DNA of 5,577 bases from assembly GCA_030425945.1 (NCBI GenBank), contig JAUHZL010000213.1:1-5577 (forward strand), written 5' to 3'. This stretch comes from Alphaproteobacteria bacterium (lineage in GTDB: Bacteria > Pseudomonadota > Alphaproteobacteria > Rhodobacterales > Rhodobacteraceae). A program made the position numbers and the translations under genes. Positions 1 through 5,577 of the stretch are shown here, piece after piece. The notes below the pieces were generated by a model, which was not told the origin of the DNA, made no database searches, and saw only the letters and a list, made by a program, of their open reading frames with translations. Each line of letters opens with the position of its first letter. Position 1 is the first letter of the stretch.

Positions 1-461
1 GCGCGGCGCTGGCCTGCCTCGCGCTGAACCGGCTGGCGGACGGGCTCGACGGGGCGGTGGCGCGGCTGAGCGGGCCGACCGACCGGGGCGCGTTCCTCGA
101 CATCGCGCTCGACTTCGTGTTCTACGGGCTCTTCCCGCTGGGCTTCGCGCTGGCCGACCCGGCCGCCAATGCCCTGCCCGCCGCCGTGCTGATCGCGGCC
201 TTCGTCGGCACCGGCTCGTCCTTCCTCGCCTTCGCCAGCATCGCCGCCCAGCGCGGGCTGAGCGCCGCGGACTACCCGGCGAAGGGCCTCTACTACCTCG
301 GCGGGCTGACCGAGGGCTTCGAGACGATCGCGCTCTTCGTGCTGATGTGCCTCTTTCCCGGCGCCTTCCCGGTGCTGGCCTGGCTCTTTGCCGCCGCCTG
401 CGCGGTGACCACGCTGACCCGCTGGCACCAGGGCTGGCAGGTCTTCGCCCCTGACCGCTGA
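1..461 (+). CDS. ynjF: YnjF-like CDP-alcohol phosphatidyltransferase family membrane protein (5' end missing)
   Basis: Members of this family transfer a phosphoalcohol group from a CDP-linked donor to an acceptor alcohol in the inner membrane, usually in phospholipid synthesis. The reading frame is already open at the window edge (first full codon at base 3) and ends with TGA at 459-461, leaving 152 residues. The catalytic signature is present: DGLDGAVAR at fragment residues 13-21, then G29, D33 and D37, giving the metal-binding Asp set D13, D16, D33 and D37. The spacer between AR and G is seven residues, one fewer than the eight or nine usually quoted. Downstream are about four hydrophobic segments and the stretches GTGSSFLAF and YYLGGLTEG, which match my memory of E. 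coli YnjF (about 206 residues), so some 50-55 N-terminal residues lie outside. The ynjBCD-type genes follow after 53 bases. Donor and acceptor alcohols cannot be read from the sequence. Family call is firm; the YnjF subgroup is likely. Confidence 0.9.
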   Translation, partial: AALACLALNRLADGLDGAVARLSGPTDRGAFLDIALDFVFYGLFPLGFALADPAANALPAAVLIAAFVGTGSSFLAFASIAAQRGLSAADYPAKGLYYLGGLTEGFETIALFVLMCLFPGAFPVLAWLFAAACAVTTLTRWHQGWQVFAPDR

Positions 462-478
462 CCCCTGACATCCGACGA

Positions 479-499
479 CCCGACCCCGCCCCGACCCCG
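479..499 (+). repeat. 10-bp perfect direct repeat in the C-rich ynjF-ynjB gap
   Basis: CCCGACCCCG occurs at 479-488 and again at 490-499, an 11-base period that puts both copies on about the same face of the helix. The repeat lies in a C-rich, G-poor strand: in 462-505 I count 24 C, 8 G, 9 A and 3 T. It sits just before the ribosome binding site of the binding-protein gene. It could be a protein or RNA-level control site, or simply low-complexity spacer. No function is shown. Confidence 0.6.
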
Positions 500-505
500 A
501 CAGAT

Positions 506-510
506 GGAGA
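506..510 (+). promoter_or_regulatory. Ribosome binding site for ynjB
   Basis: GGAGA ends four bases before the ATG at 515. The spacing is slightly short but acceptable. It supports 515 as the start, as does the signal peptide that begins there. No -35/-10 promoter is evident in the 53-base gap upstream, which suggests read-through from ynjF. Confidence 0.65.
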
Positions 511-514
511 CCCC

Positions 515-1702
515 ATGCGACAGACGCTTCTTGCCCTTGCGGCCCTCGCCCTCGCCCCTGCCCCGGCGCTTGCCGACTGGCAGGACACCCTCGACGCCGC
601 GCGCGGCCAGACGGTCTATTTCAACGCCTGGGGCGGGGATCCGCGCACCAACGATTTCCTCGCCTGGGTCAGCGAACAGACCGAGGCGCTCTACGGCGTC
701 ACCGTCTCCCACGTGAAGCTGACCGACACCGCCGAGGCCGTGACCCGGGTGATCTCGGAACGCGCCGCGGGCGTGACCGAGGGCGGGTCGGTGGACCTGA
801 TCTGGATCAACGGGCCGAATTTCCTTGCGATGAAGGAGCAGGACCTGCTGCACGGGCCCTTCGTCGCGGACCTGCCGAACGCGCGCTACCTCGACCTGTC
901 CGACACCAGCGCCGCCAGCGTCGACTTCACCGTGCCGGTCGAGGGCATGGAGAGCCCGTGGCGGCTGGCGAAGTTCGTCTTCTTCCACGACAGCGCCCGC
1001 GTCGCGGCCCCGCCCGCCAGCATGGCCGCGATGGTGGACTGGGCGGCCGCCAACCCGGGGCGGCTGACACACCCGGCACCGTCGAACTTCATGGGGGCGA
1101 CCTTCCTGAAACAGGCGCTGGTCGAACTCGCCCCCGATCCGGCGGTGTTGCAGGCCCCGGTAACCGACGACGCCTTCGCCGCCACCGTGGCGCCGCTCTG
1201 GGACTGGTACGACGCGCTGCGCCCGAACCTGTGGCGCGGTGGCGCGACCTACCCGGAGAACGAGTCGGTGCAGATGCAGTTGCTGAACGACGGCGAGGTC
1301 GACATCGCGATGGCCTTCGACCCGGCGGCGGCGGCGGCGGGCATCGCGCGCGGCACCCTGCCCGAGAGCACCCGGGTCTTCGTCCCGGAGGGCGGCACCA
1401 TCGGCAACATCTCCTTCGTGGCGATCCCGTTCAACGCGGCGCACCGCGCAGGCGCCGAGGTGGTGGCGAACTTCCTCCTCGACCCGGCGACGCAGGCGCA
1501 CATGCAGAACATCGAGGTGCTGGGCTCCTTCTCGGTCCTTGACCCCGCGACCCTCGACGCCGACGCGCAGGCGGCCTTCGACGCCCTGCCCACGTCGCCC
1601 GCGCTGCCGTCGCTGGCCGACCTCGGCCCGACGCTGCTCGAGCCGCACCCGTCGTGGATGACGCGCCTGACCGAGGCCTGGGCGGTGCGCTACGTCGAAT
1701 GA
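515..1702 (+). CDS. ynjB: YnjB-type ABC transporter substrate-binding protein
   Basis: This is the periplasmic solute receptor of a YnjBCD-type ABC importer. It would capture the substrate and deliver it to the permease encoded next. The protein has 395 residues, close to E. coli YnjB (about 388). Residues 1-20 form a signal peptide: Arg near the N-terminus, an Ala/Leu-rich core, and an ALA cleavage site before D21. There is no lipobox Cys, so it should be soluble in the periplasm. Family-typical stretches are NAWGGDPRTN at 37-46 and WINGPNF at 97-103, the latter followed by MKEQDLLHGPF. The fold is expected to be the two-lobed extracellular solute-binding type. A run of five Ala, encoded by a GGC-type trinucleotide tract near 1323-1341, follows FDP in the third quarter. 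The stop overlaps the permease start by four bases (ATGA). The ligand is unknown: database notes on the E. coli system mention thiamine, but I know of no proof. Some related families bind iron or polyamines. Confidence 0.9.
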   Translation: MRQTLLALAALALAPAPALADWQDTLDAARGQTVYFNAWGGDPRTNDFLAWVSEQTEALYGVTVSHVKLTDTAEAVTRVISERAAGVTEGGSVDLIWINGPNFLAMKEQDLLHGPFVADLPNARYLDLSDTSAASVDFTVPVEGMESPWRLAKFVFFHDSARVAAPPASMAAMVDWAAANPGRLTHPAPSNFMGATFLKQALVELAPDPAVLQAPVTDDAFAATVAPLWDWYDALRPNLWRGGATYPENESVQMQLLNDGEVDIAMAFDPAAAAAGIARGTLPESTRVFVPEGGTIGNISFVAIPFNAAHRAGAEVVANFLLDPATQAHMQNIEVLGSFSVLDPATLDADAQAAFDALPTSPALPSLADLGPTLLEPHPSWMTRLTEAWAVRYVE

Positions 1703-3399
1703 GATCGGACGGGCGTCTCCTGCGCGGGGCCGTGCTGGCGGCGGTGGGGGCCGGGCTGCTGGCCCCCATTGCCCTCGGCCTCTGGGAGACGCTGCGCCCG
1801 GCCTTCGGCGTCTTGCCCGCGCTCGGGCGCACCGTGTGGTCGCTGGAGCCCTGGGCCGAGCTTGCGGCCTTGCCGGGGGTGCGCACCAGCCTGATGCTGA
1901 CGCTCTGGACCGGGATCGGCTCGACCGTCCTGTCGTTGCTGCTGGCCCTCGGGGCCGCGGCCGCGCTGCATGACCGGATCGGCGGCGGGCGCGGCGGGCG
2001 CTGGCTGACCCCGTTCCTCGCCATTCCGCACGCGGCGATGGCGGTGGGCCTCGCCTTCGTGCTGGCCCCCTCCGGCTGGCTGGCGCGCCTGCTGGCCGAA
2101 CCGCTGGGCTGGACCCGCCCGCCCGATCTCGCCAGCGTCAACGACCCGTGGGGCCTGGCGCTGATGATCGGGCTGATGATCAAGGAAATCCCGTTCCTGC
2201 TGCTGGTCATCCTCGCGGGCCTCGGCCAGCTTCCGGTCCGCCGCCACATGGCGATGGGCCGGGCGCTGGGCTACGGGCGGGGGATCGTCTGGATCAAGGT
2301 GATCGTGCCGCAACTCTGGCCGCTGATCCGGCTGCCGGTGTGGGTGGTGCTGTCCTATGCCCTGTCGAACGTGGACATGGCGCTGGTGCTCGGCCCTTCG
2401 ACCCCGCCGGTGCTGGCGGTGGCGGTCATGCGCTGGTTCACCGACCCCGATCTCGCGATGCTGCTGCCCGCCTCGGCGGGGGCGATCCTGCAGGCGGGCG
2501 TCGTGCTGGCGGGCGTGGCGCTGTTCGGGGCGGCAGAGCTTGCGGCGGCGCGGCTGGGGCGCTGTTGGCTGCGGCGCGGCGGGCGCGGGCTGAGCTTCGA
2601 GCCGGGACTGCTGCTGGCGCGCGGCCTCGTGCTGGCGCTGCTCGCCACCGGGGCGCTGGCGATGCTGTCGCTGGCGGTCTGGTCGGTCGCGTGGCGCTGG
2701 TCCTTCCCGCACGTGCTGCCGGAAAGCTGGTCGGCGAAACCCTGGCAGATGGCCGAACGCGGCTGGCGCGAGGCGCTCGGCAACACGCTCGTGCTGGCGG
2801 CCGCCTCGGTCGCGGTGTCGCTGGCACTGGCCGTCGCGTGGCTGGAGGGCGAGGACCGCGCCCGGCGCGGGCGCGCGGGCTGGGCGGAGGCGCTGATCTA
2901 CCTGCCGCTGCTCCTGCCGCAGATCGGGTTCCTCTACGGGCTGAACGTGGTCTTCCTGCGGCTGGGCGTCGGCGGCACCACGCTGGCGGTGATCTGGGCG
3001 CAGGCGCTCTTCGTCTTTCCCTACGTGATGATCACGCTGTCGGACCCGTGGCGCGCGCTCGATCCGCGCCTCGTGAACGCGGCGGCGGCGCTCGGGGCCT
3101 CGCCGCTGCGACGGCTCTGGGCGGTCAAGCTGCCGGTGCTCCTGCGCCCGATCGCCACCGCGGCGGCGATCGGGGTCGCGGTGTCGGTGGCGCAGTACCT
3201 GCCCACCCTCTTCATGGGGGCAGGCCGGGTGCCGACGCTGACCACCGAGGCGGTCACCCTGTCCTCGGGCGCGGACCGGCGCATCGTCGGGGTCTATGCC
3301 ACGTTGCAGGCCGCCCTGCCCTTCGCGGCCTACGGGCTGGCTTTCCTGGTCCCCGCCCTGCTGCACCGCAACCGCGCCGACCTGAGGGGAACCGCATGA
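1699..3399 (+). CDS. ynjC: YnjC-type ABC transporter permease, two fused transmembrane domains
   Basis: This inner-membrane channel subunit carries both permease halves on one chain (566 residues; E. coli YnjC is about 511). I count about twelve hydrophobic segments, including roughly 8-28, 62-89, 104-123, 153-176, 256-280, 304-327, 362-382, 398-420 and 540-562. Two EAA-type coupling loops contact the ATPase. The first is MGRALGYGRG with KVIVPQLWP at about 186-206; the second is NAAAALGASPLRRLW with KLPVLLRP at about 460-485. A basic Arg/Gly-rich hinge around 283-303 separates the halves. I chose the ATG at 1699 because it forms a 4-base ATGA overlap with the ynjB stop, the same arrangement as at the ynjC/ynjD junction. 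An in-frame ATG at 1654 would give a 49-base overlap and has no better ribosome binding site. No strong Shine-Dalgarno precedes 1699, so translation probably depends on coupling to ynjB. Confidence 0.9.
   Translation: MRSDGRLLRGAVLAAVGAGLLAPIALGLWETLRPAFGVLPALGRTVWSLEPWAELAALPGVRTSLMLTLWTGIGSTVLSLLLALGAAAALHDRIGGGRGGRWLTPFLAIPHAAMAVGLAFVLAPSGWLARLLAEPLGWTRPPDLASVNDPWGLALMIGLMIKEIPFLLLVILAGLGQLPVRRHMAMGRALGYGRGIVWIKVIVPQLWPLIRLPVWVVLSYALSNVDMALVLGPSTPPVLAVAVMRWFTDPDLAMLLPASAGAILQAGVVLAGVALFGAAELAAARLGRCWLRRGGRGLSFEPGLLLARGLVLALLATGALAMLSLAVWSVAWRWSFPHVLPESWSAKPWQMAERGWREALGNTLVLAAASVAVSLALAVAWLEGEDRARRGRAGWAEALIYLPLLLPQIGFLYGLNVVFLRLGVGGTTLAVIWAQALFVFPYVMITLSDPWRALDPRLVNAAAALGASPLRRLWAVKLPVLLRPIATAAAIGVAVSVAQYLPTLFMGAGRVPTLTTEAVTLSSGADRRIVGVYATLQAALPFAAYGLAFLVPALLHRNRADLRGTA
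3384..3390 (+). promoter_or_regulatory. Ribosome binding site for ynjD
   Basis: GAGGGGA lies within the last codons of ynjC, five bases before the ATG at 3396. It decides the ATPase start: the same frame is open far upstream, but only as a shadow of ynjC. Confidence 0.75.
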
Positions 3400-4031
3400 G
3401 CCTGCGACTGGACGCGCTCGAGATCGTCGGGCCGGGGGGCGCGCTCTTCCCGCCGCTGTCGCTGGAGGTTGCGCGCGGCACGGTGGTCACCGTCATGGGG
3501 CCGTCCGGGGTGGGCAAGTCGACGCTGCTCGACGCCATCGGCGGCCATCTCGCCCACGGCTTCCGGGCGCGCGGGCGCGTCGTGCTGAACGGGCGCGATA
3601 TGACGGGGATCGCGCCCGAGCGGCGGCGGATCGGGCTGATGTTCCAGGACGCGCTGCTCTTTCCGCACCTGAGCGTCGGCGACAACCTCGCCTTCGGCCT
3701 GCCGCCCTCGGTCCGGGGCCGGGCGGCGCGGGCCGCACGGGTCGACCGGGCGCTGGAGGACGCGGGGCTTTCAGGGTTCGGCGACCGCGATCCCGCGTCG
3801 CTGTCGGGCGGGCAGCGGGCGCGGGCGGCGCTGATGCGCACCCTCCTAGCCGCCCCGGACGCCTTGCTGCTGGACGAGCCGTTCTCGAAGCTCGACGCCG
3901 GTTTGCGGGACGAGTTGCGCAGCTTCACCCGCAGCCATGTCGAGACGGCCCGCATCCCGGCCCTGCTGGTCACCCACGACCCCGACGACGCCGCCGCGAT
4001 GGGCGGCGGCGTGGTGCAGCTCGGCGCCTGA
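3396..4031 (+). CDS. ynjD: YnjD-type ABC transporter ATP-binding protein
   Basis: This cytoplasmic ATPase powers the YnjBC importer (211 residues; E. coli YnjD is about 217). All nucleotide-binding motifs are intact: Walker A GPSGVGKST at 35-43, Q-loop Q84 in MFQD, signature LSGGQ at 136-140, Walker B LLLDEP at 157-162 with catalytic E161, D-loop SKLD at 164-167, and H-loop H194 in THD. The chain ends about 17 residues after the H-loop. It therefore lacks the C-terminal TOBE/regulatory domain found in many importer ATPases, which is normal for this subfamily. The ATG overlaps the ynjC stop as ATGA, giving a second coupled junction. The stop codon is only five bases from the stop of the oppositely oriented E2 gene, with no terminator between. 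ABC ATPase function is certain. The YnjD assignment rests mainly on length and on the fused permease beside it. Confidence 0.93.
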   Translation: MSLRLDALEIVGPGGALFPPLSLEVARGTVVTVMGPSGVGKSTLLDAIGGHLAHGFRARGRVVLNGRDMTGIAPERRRIGLMFQDALLFPHLSVGDNLAFGLPPSVRGRAARAARVDRALEDAGLSGFGDRDPASLSGGQRARAALMRTLLAAPDALLLDEPFSKLDAGLRDELRSFTRSHVETARIPALLVTHDPDDAAAMGGGVVQLGA

Positions 4032-4039
4032 CCCGGTCA
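4029..4039. other. Convergent stop codons forming a small inverted repeat
   Basis: TGACC-C-GGTCA has perfect five-base arms around one central base. The left TGA is the ynjD stop and the right TCA is the complement of the E2 stop TGA. The five-base spacer holds no T-tract and the stem is too short for an intrinsic terminator. The transcripts probably run into each other unless Rho or collision ends them. Confidence 0.6.
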
Positions 4040-4921
4040 GATCAAGAGGCGGCGCGGATCGGCCAGAAGCCCGGCGTAGTGGGTCAGGAAGCGCGCGGCA
4101 TCCGCCCCGTTGATGACCCGGTGGTCATAGGTCAGGTCCAGCGGCACCATCGGCTTCGGCTGGAAGGCCGCGCCGTCCCAGACCGGCTTCATCGCCGTGC
4201 GGGTCAGGCCGAGGATCGCCACCTCGGGCGGGTTCACGATGGGGGTGAAGGCGGTGCCGCCCAGCCCGCCGAGGTTCGAGATCGACATCGACGCGCCGCC
4301 CATCTCGTCCGCGCCGAGCTTGCGCGCCTGCGCCCGCCCGGCGAGATCGGCAAGCTGGCCCGCGATGGCCCAGAGGCCCAGCCGGTCGGCATTGCGGATC
4401 ACCGGCACCACGAGGCCGTAGGACGTGTCCACGGCGATCCCGATATGGACGTAGTCCTTCAGGATCAGCGTTTCGCCGTCCGCGCTGAGCGAGGCGTTGA
4501 ACTTCGGGAAGGCGCGCAGGGTGCGGGCCAGCGCCACGACGTGGAAGGCGAGCGCGGTCAGCTTCAGCCCGCGCGCCTGCGCCTCGGCCTTCCAGCCCCG
4601 GCGCAGCGCCTCGACGGCGCTCAGGTCGGCCTCGTCATGGTGGGTAACCGACGGGATATGGGTCTGCGCCGCGCCCAGGTTGCGGGCCGCGAGCCGGGCC
4701 AGCCGGGACATCGGCTCTTCCGTCACCGGCCCCCAGGCGGCGTGGTCGGCCTGCCACGCGGCGGTGCTGGCGGCGGCACCGGCGGAGGCCGGGGCGGCGG
4801 CCCCCTCGATGTCCTCGCGGCCGATGGTGGTGCGGCCCAGTTCGCGGGCGCGCGCCTCGATGTCGATGCCCTTGCGTCCGGCGAGCGCGCGGACCGAGGG
4901 CGAGGCCTTGATCTGATCCAT
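4037..4921 (-). CDS. Lipoyl-less AceF-like E2 acyltransferase of a 2-oxoacid dehydrogenase complex
   Basis: E2 subunits move an acyl group from a lipoyl arm to coenzyme A and form the core of pyruvate-dehydrogenase-type complexes. This one has 294 residues, against over 400 for E2 chains with one lipoyl domain. Residues 5-40 resemble a peripheral-subunit-binding domain (ASPSVRALAGRKGID). A short Ala-rich linker follows, then the catalytic domain from about 65. Its stretches IPSVTHHDEADL, KDYVHIGIAVDT, GLVVPVIRN, SISNLGGLGGTAF (213-225) and NPPEVAILGL resemble E. coli AceF. The active-site motif is DHRVING at 266-272, with H267 and R268 but N271 where Asp is usual. There is no N-terminal lipoyl domain and no lipoyl-Lys DKA motif. 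The start is supported by AAGGGG seven bases upstream. It lies 11 bases after the aldehyde dehydrogenase gene, evidently in one operon. The acyl substrate is unknown; pyruvate or another 2-oxoacid is possible. Confidence 0.9.
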   Translation of the reverse strand: MDQIKASPSVRALAGRKGIDIEARARELGRTTIGREDIEGAAAPASAGAAASTAAWQADHAAWGPVTEEPMSRLARLAARNLGAAQTHIPSVTHHDEADLSAVEALRRGWKAEAQARGLKLTALAFHVVALARTLRAFPKFNASLSADGETLILKDYVHIGIAVDTSYGLVVPVIRNADRLGLWAIAGQLADLAGRAQARKLGADEMGGASMSISNLGGLGGTAFTPIVNPPEVAILGLTRTAMKPVWDGAAFQPKPMVPLDLTYDHRVINGADAARFLTHYAGLLADPRRLLI

Positions 4922-4928
4922 CGTCCCG

Positions 4929-4934
4929 CCCCTT
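4929..4934 (-). promoter_or_regulatory. Ribosome binding site for the E2 gene
   Basis: On the minus strand AAGGGG begins inside the TAA stop of the aldehyde dehydrogenase gene and ends seven bases before the ATG at 4921. The overlap with the upstream stop suggests coupled translation. It fixes the E2 start and rules out a hidden lipoyl domain upstream, because that DNA encodes the dehydrogenase. Confidence 0.75.
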
Positions 4935-5577
4935 ACCAGACTGCCGAGATGTACTGGGTTTCCATGAACTCGAGCATCCCCTCGTGGCCGCCCTCGCGTC
5001 CGAGGCCGGACTGCTTGGTGCCGCCGAACGGGGCGGCGGGGTCCGACACGAGGCCCCGGTTCAGGCCGACCATGCCGTAGTCGAGCCGCTCGCAGACCTG
5101 CATCGCGCGCTTGAAGTCGCCCGAAAACACATAGGCCACAAGCCCGTACTCGGTGTCGTTCGCGCGGCGGATGACGTCGTCGGTGTCCTCGAAGGTCTGG
5201 ACCGCCGCGACCGGGCCGAAGATCTCGTCATGCACGCAATCGGCGGTCTCGGGCACGTTCGACAGCACGGTCGGCGGGTAGAGGAAGCCCTTGCCCTCCG
5301 GCACCACGCCGCCGCACTCGACGGTGGCCCCCTTCGCCACCGCATCGGCCACGAAGGCCGCGACCTTGTCGCGGGTGTCGGCGTTGACCAGCGGACCGAC
5401 ATCCACCGACGGGTCGCGCCCGTCGCCGAGTTTCAGCGCCGACATCGCCGCCGTCAGCTTGGCGGTATAGGCCTCGGCCACCGCCTTGTGGACGTAGATC
5501 CGGTTCGCGGCGGTGCAGGCCTCGCCGAGGTTGCGCATCTTGGCGAGCATCGTGCCCGCGACCGCCTCGTCGAGATC
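4933..5577 (-). CDS. gabD: GabD-like NAD(P)-dependent aldehyde dehydrogenase, probably succinate-semialdehyde dehydrogenase (5' end missing)
   Basis: The enzyme oxidises an aldehyde, probably succinate semialdehyde or a similar semialdehyde, to the acid with NAD(P)+ in the cytoplasm. The frame is open at the window edge, and 214 C-terminal residues are present, a little under half of the usual 480-490. Fragment residue C21, in RNLGEACTAANR, is the catalytic Cys (codon 5515-5517). Further aldehyde dehydrogenase landmarks follow: GPLVN, HDEIFGPVAAV, NDTEYGLVAYVFS and PFGGTKQSGLGREGG near the C-terminus. These, with YGMVGLNRGLVS, are typical of the GabD/SSADH group. E. coli GabD has a second Cys two residues after the catalytic one (TCVC); here that position is Ala (ACTA). 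TAA is at 4935-4933 and the E2 gene follows after 11 bases. Glutarate-semialdehyde or another short-chain semialdehyde are alternative substrates. Superfamily call is certain; the substrate is moderate. Confidence 0.9.
   Translation of the reverse strand, partial: DLDEAVAGTMLAKMRNLGEACTAANRIYVHKAVAEAYTAKLTAAMSALKLGDGRDPSVDVGPLVNADTRDKVAAFVADAVAKGATVECGGVVPEGKGFLYPPTVLSNVPETADCVHDEIFGPVAAVQTFEDTDDVIRRANDTEYGLVAYVFSGDFKRAMQVCERLDYGMVGLNRGLVSDPAAPFGGTKQSGLGREGGHEGMLEFMETQYISAVW

Noticed and set aside
462..514. Riboswitch or promoter ahead of the transporter genes
   Set aside because: The gap is only 53 bases, C-rich, has no thiamine-riboswitch-like core and no -35/-10 pair. Any promoter is upstream of the window or inside ynjF.
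504..716. Small open frame starting at the ATG in the ynjB ribosome binding region
   Set aside because: Its start overlaps the GGAGA of ynjB and its Pro/Arg/Ser-rich translation is an out-of-frame reading of ynjB.
1323..1341. GGC trinucleotide tract as a possible phase-variable repeat
   Set aside because: It is in frame, encodes a short Ala run, and changes of three bases would not switch the gene off. Such tracts are common at this GC content.
293..1648. Long antisense open frame (451 codons) opposite ynjF and ynjB
   Set aside because: Arg/Gly/His-rich translation with no recognisable domain. It arises because high-GC genes lack stop codons in the opposing frame, and two well-supported genes cover it.
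1654..1698. Alternative earlier ATG for ynjC
   Set aside because: It would overlap ynjB by 49 bases, adds 15 residues not needed for the first membrane segment, and lacks a ribosome binding site. The ATGA overlap at 1699 is the better choice.
1690..3366. Long antisense open frame (558 codons) opposite ynjC
   Set aside because: Low-complexity Gln/Arg/His-rich translation that mirrors the permease codons; a shadow frame.
2148..3395. Upstream in-frame extension of the ynjD ATPase
   Set aside because: The translation is Gly/Ala/Arg-rich without motifs and overlaps ynjC. The real ATPase begins at the ATG at 3396, which has a ribosome binding site and stop/start overlap.
4079..5080. Plus-strand open frame opposite the E2 and dehydrogenase genes
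   Set aside because: No domain and biased composition. The minus strand carries clear E2 and aldehyde dehydrogenase motifs.

Overview
The window is a gene-dense stretch of GC-rich (roughly 70 % by eye) bacterial DNA with strong third-position G/C. The composition and protein style fit an alphaproteobacterium, most likely a member of the Rhodobacteraceae. That is inference: there is no rRNA or other taxonomic marker here. I found five protein-coding genes (two cut by the window edges), no RNA gene, no mobile element, no CRISPR array and no convincing promoter or intrinsic terminator. No stretch over 60 bases lacks a gene.

Left block, plus strand (1-4031): the C-terminal three quarters of a YnjF-like CDP-alcohol phosphatidyltransferase, a 53-base C-rich gap, then a complete YnjBCD-type ABC transporter. 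The transporter consists of a periplasmic binding protein (515-1702), a fused two-domain permease (1699-3399) and a short ATPase (3396-4031). The three transporter genes are joined by two ATGA stop/start overlaps, so they are one translationally coupled operon. No promoter is visible in the short gap, so ynjF is probably on the same transcript. In Escherichia coli the same four families lie together (ynjB-C-D-E-F), so their association has survived a large evolutionary distance even though the order differs. The substrate of YnjBCD is not established, and neither is the product of YnjF.

Right block, minus strand (5577-4037): the C-terminal part of a GabD-like NAD(P)-dependent aldehyde dehydrogenase. 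It is followed 11 bases later by a short E2 acyltransferase of a 2-oxoacid dehydrogenase complex. The E2 has a peripheral-subunit-binding segment and an AceF-like catalytic domain but no lipoyl domain, so the swinging arm must come from another polypeptide. The two genes form an operon whose upstream part, probably with the E1 and lipoyl components, lies beyond the window.

The blocks converge tail to tail with only five bases between stop codons. The two stops form a small inverted repeat, and no terminator separates the transcripts. The points most worth following up are the conserved YnjF-YnjBCD pairing and the lipoyl-less E2 linked to a semialdehyde dehydrogenase. I did not see a clearly novel defence, mobile or regulatory system.
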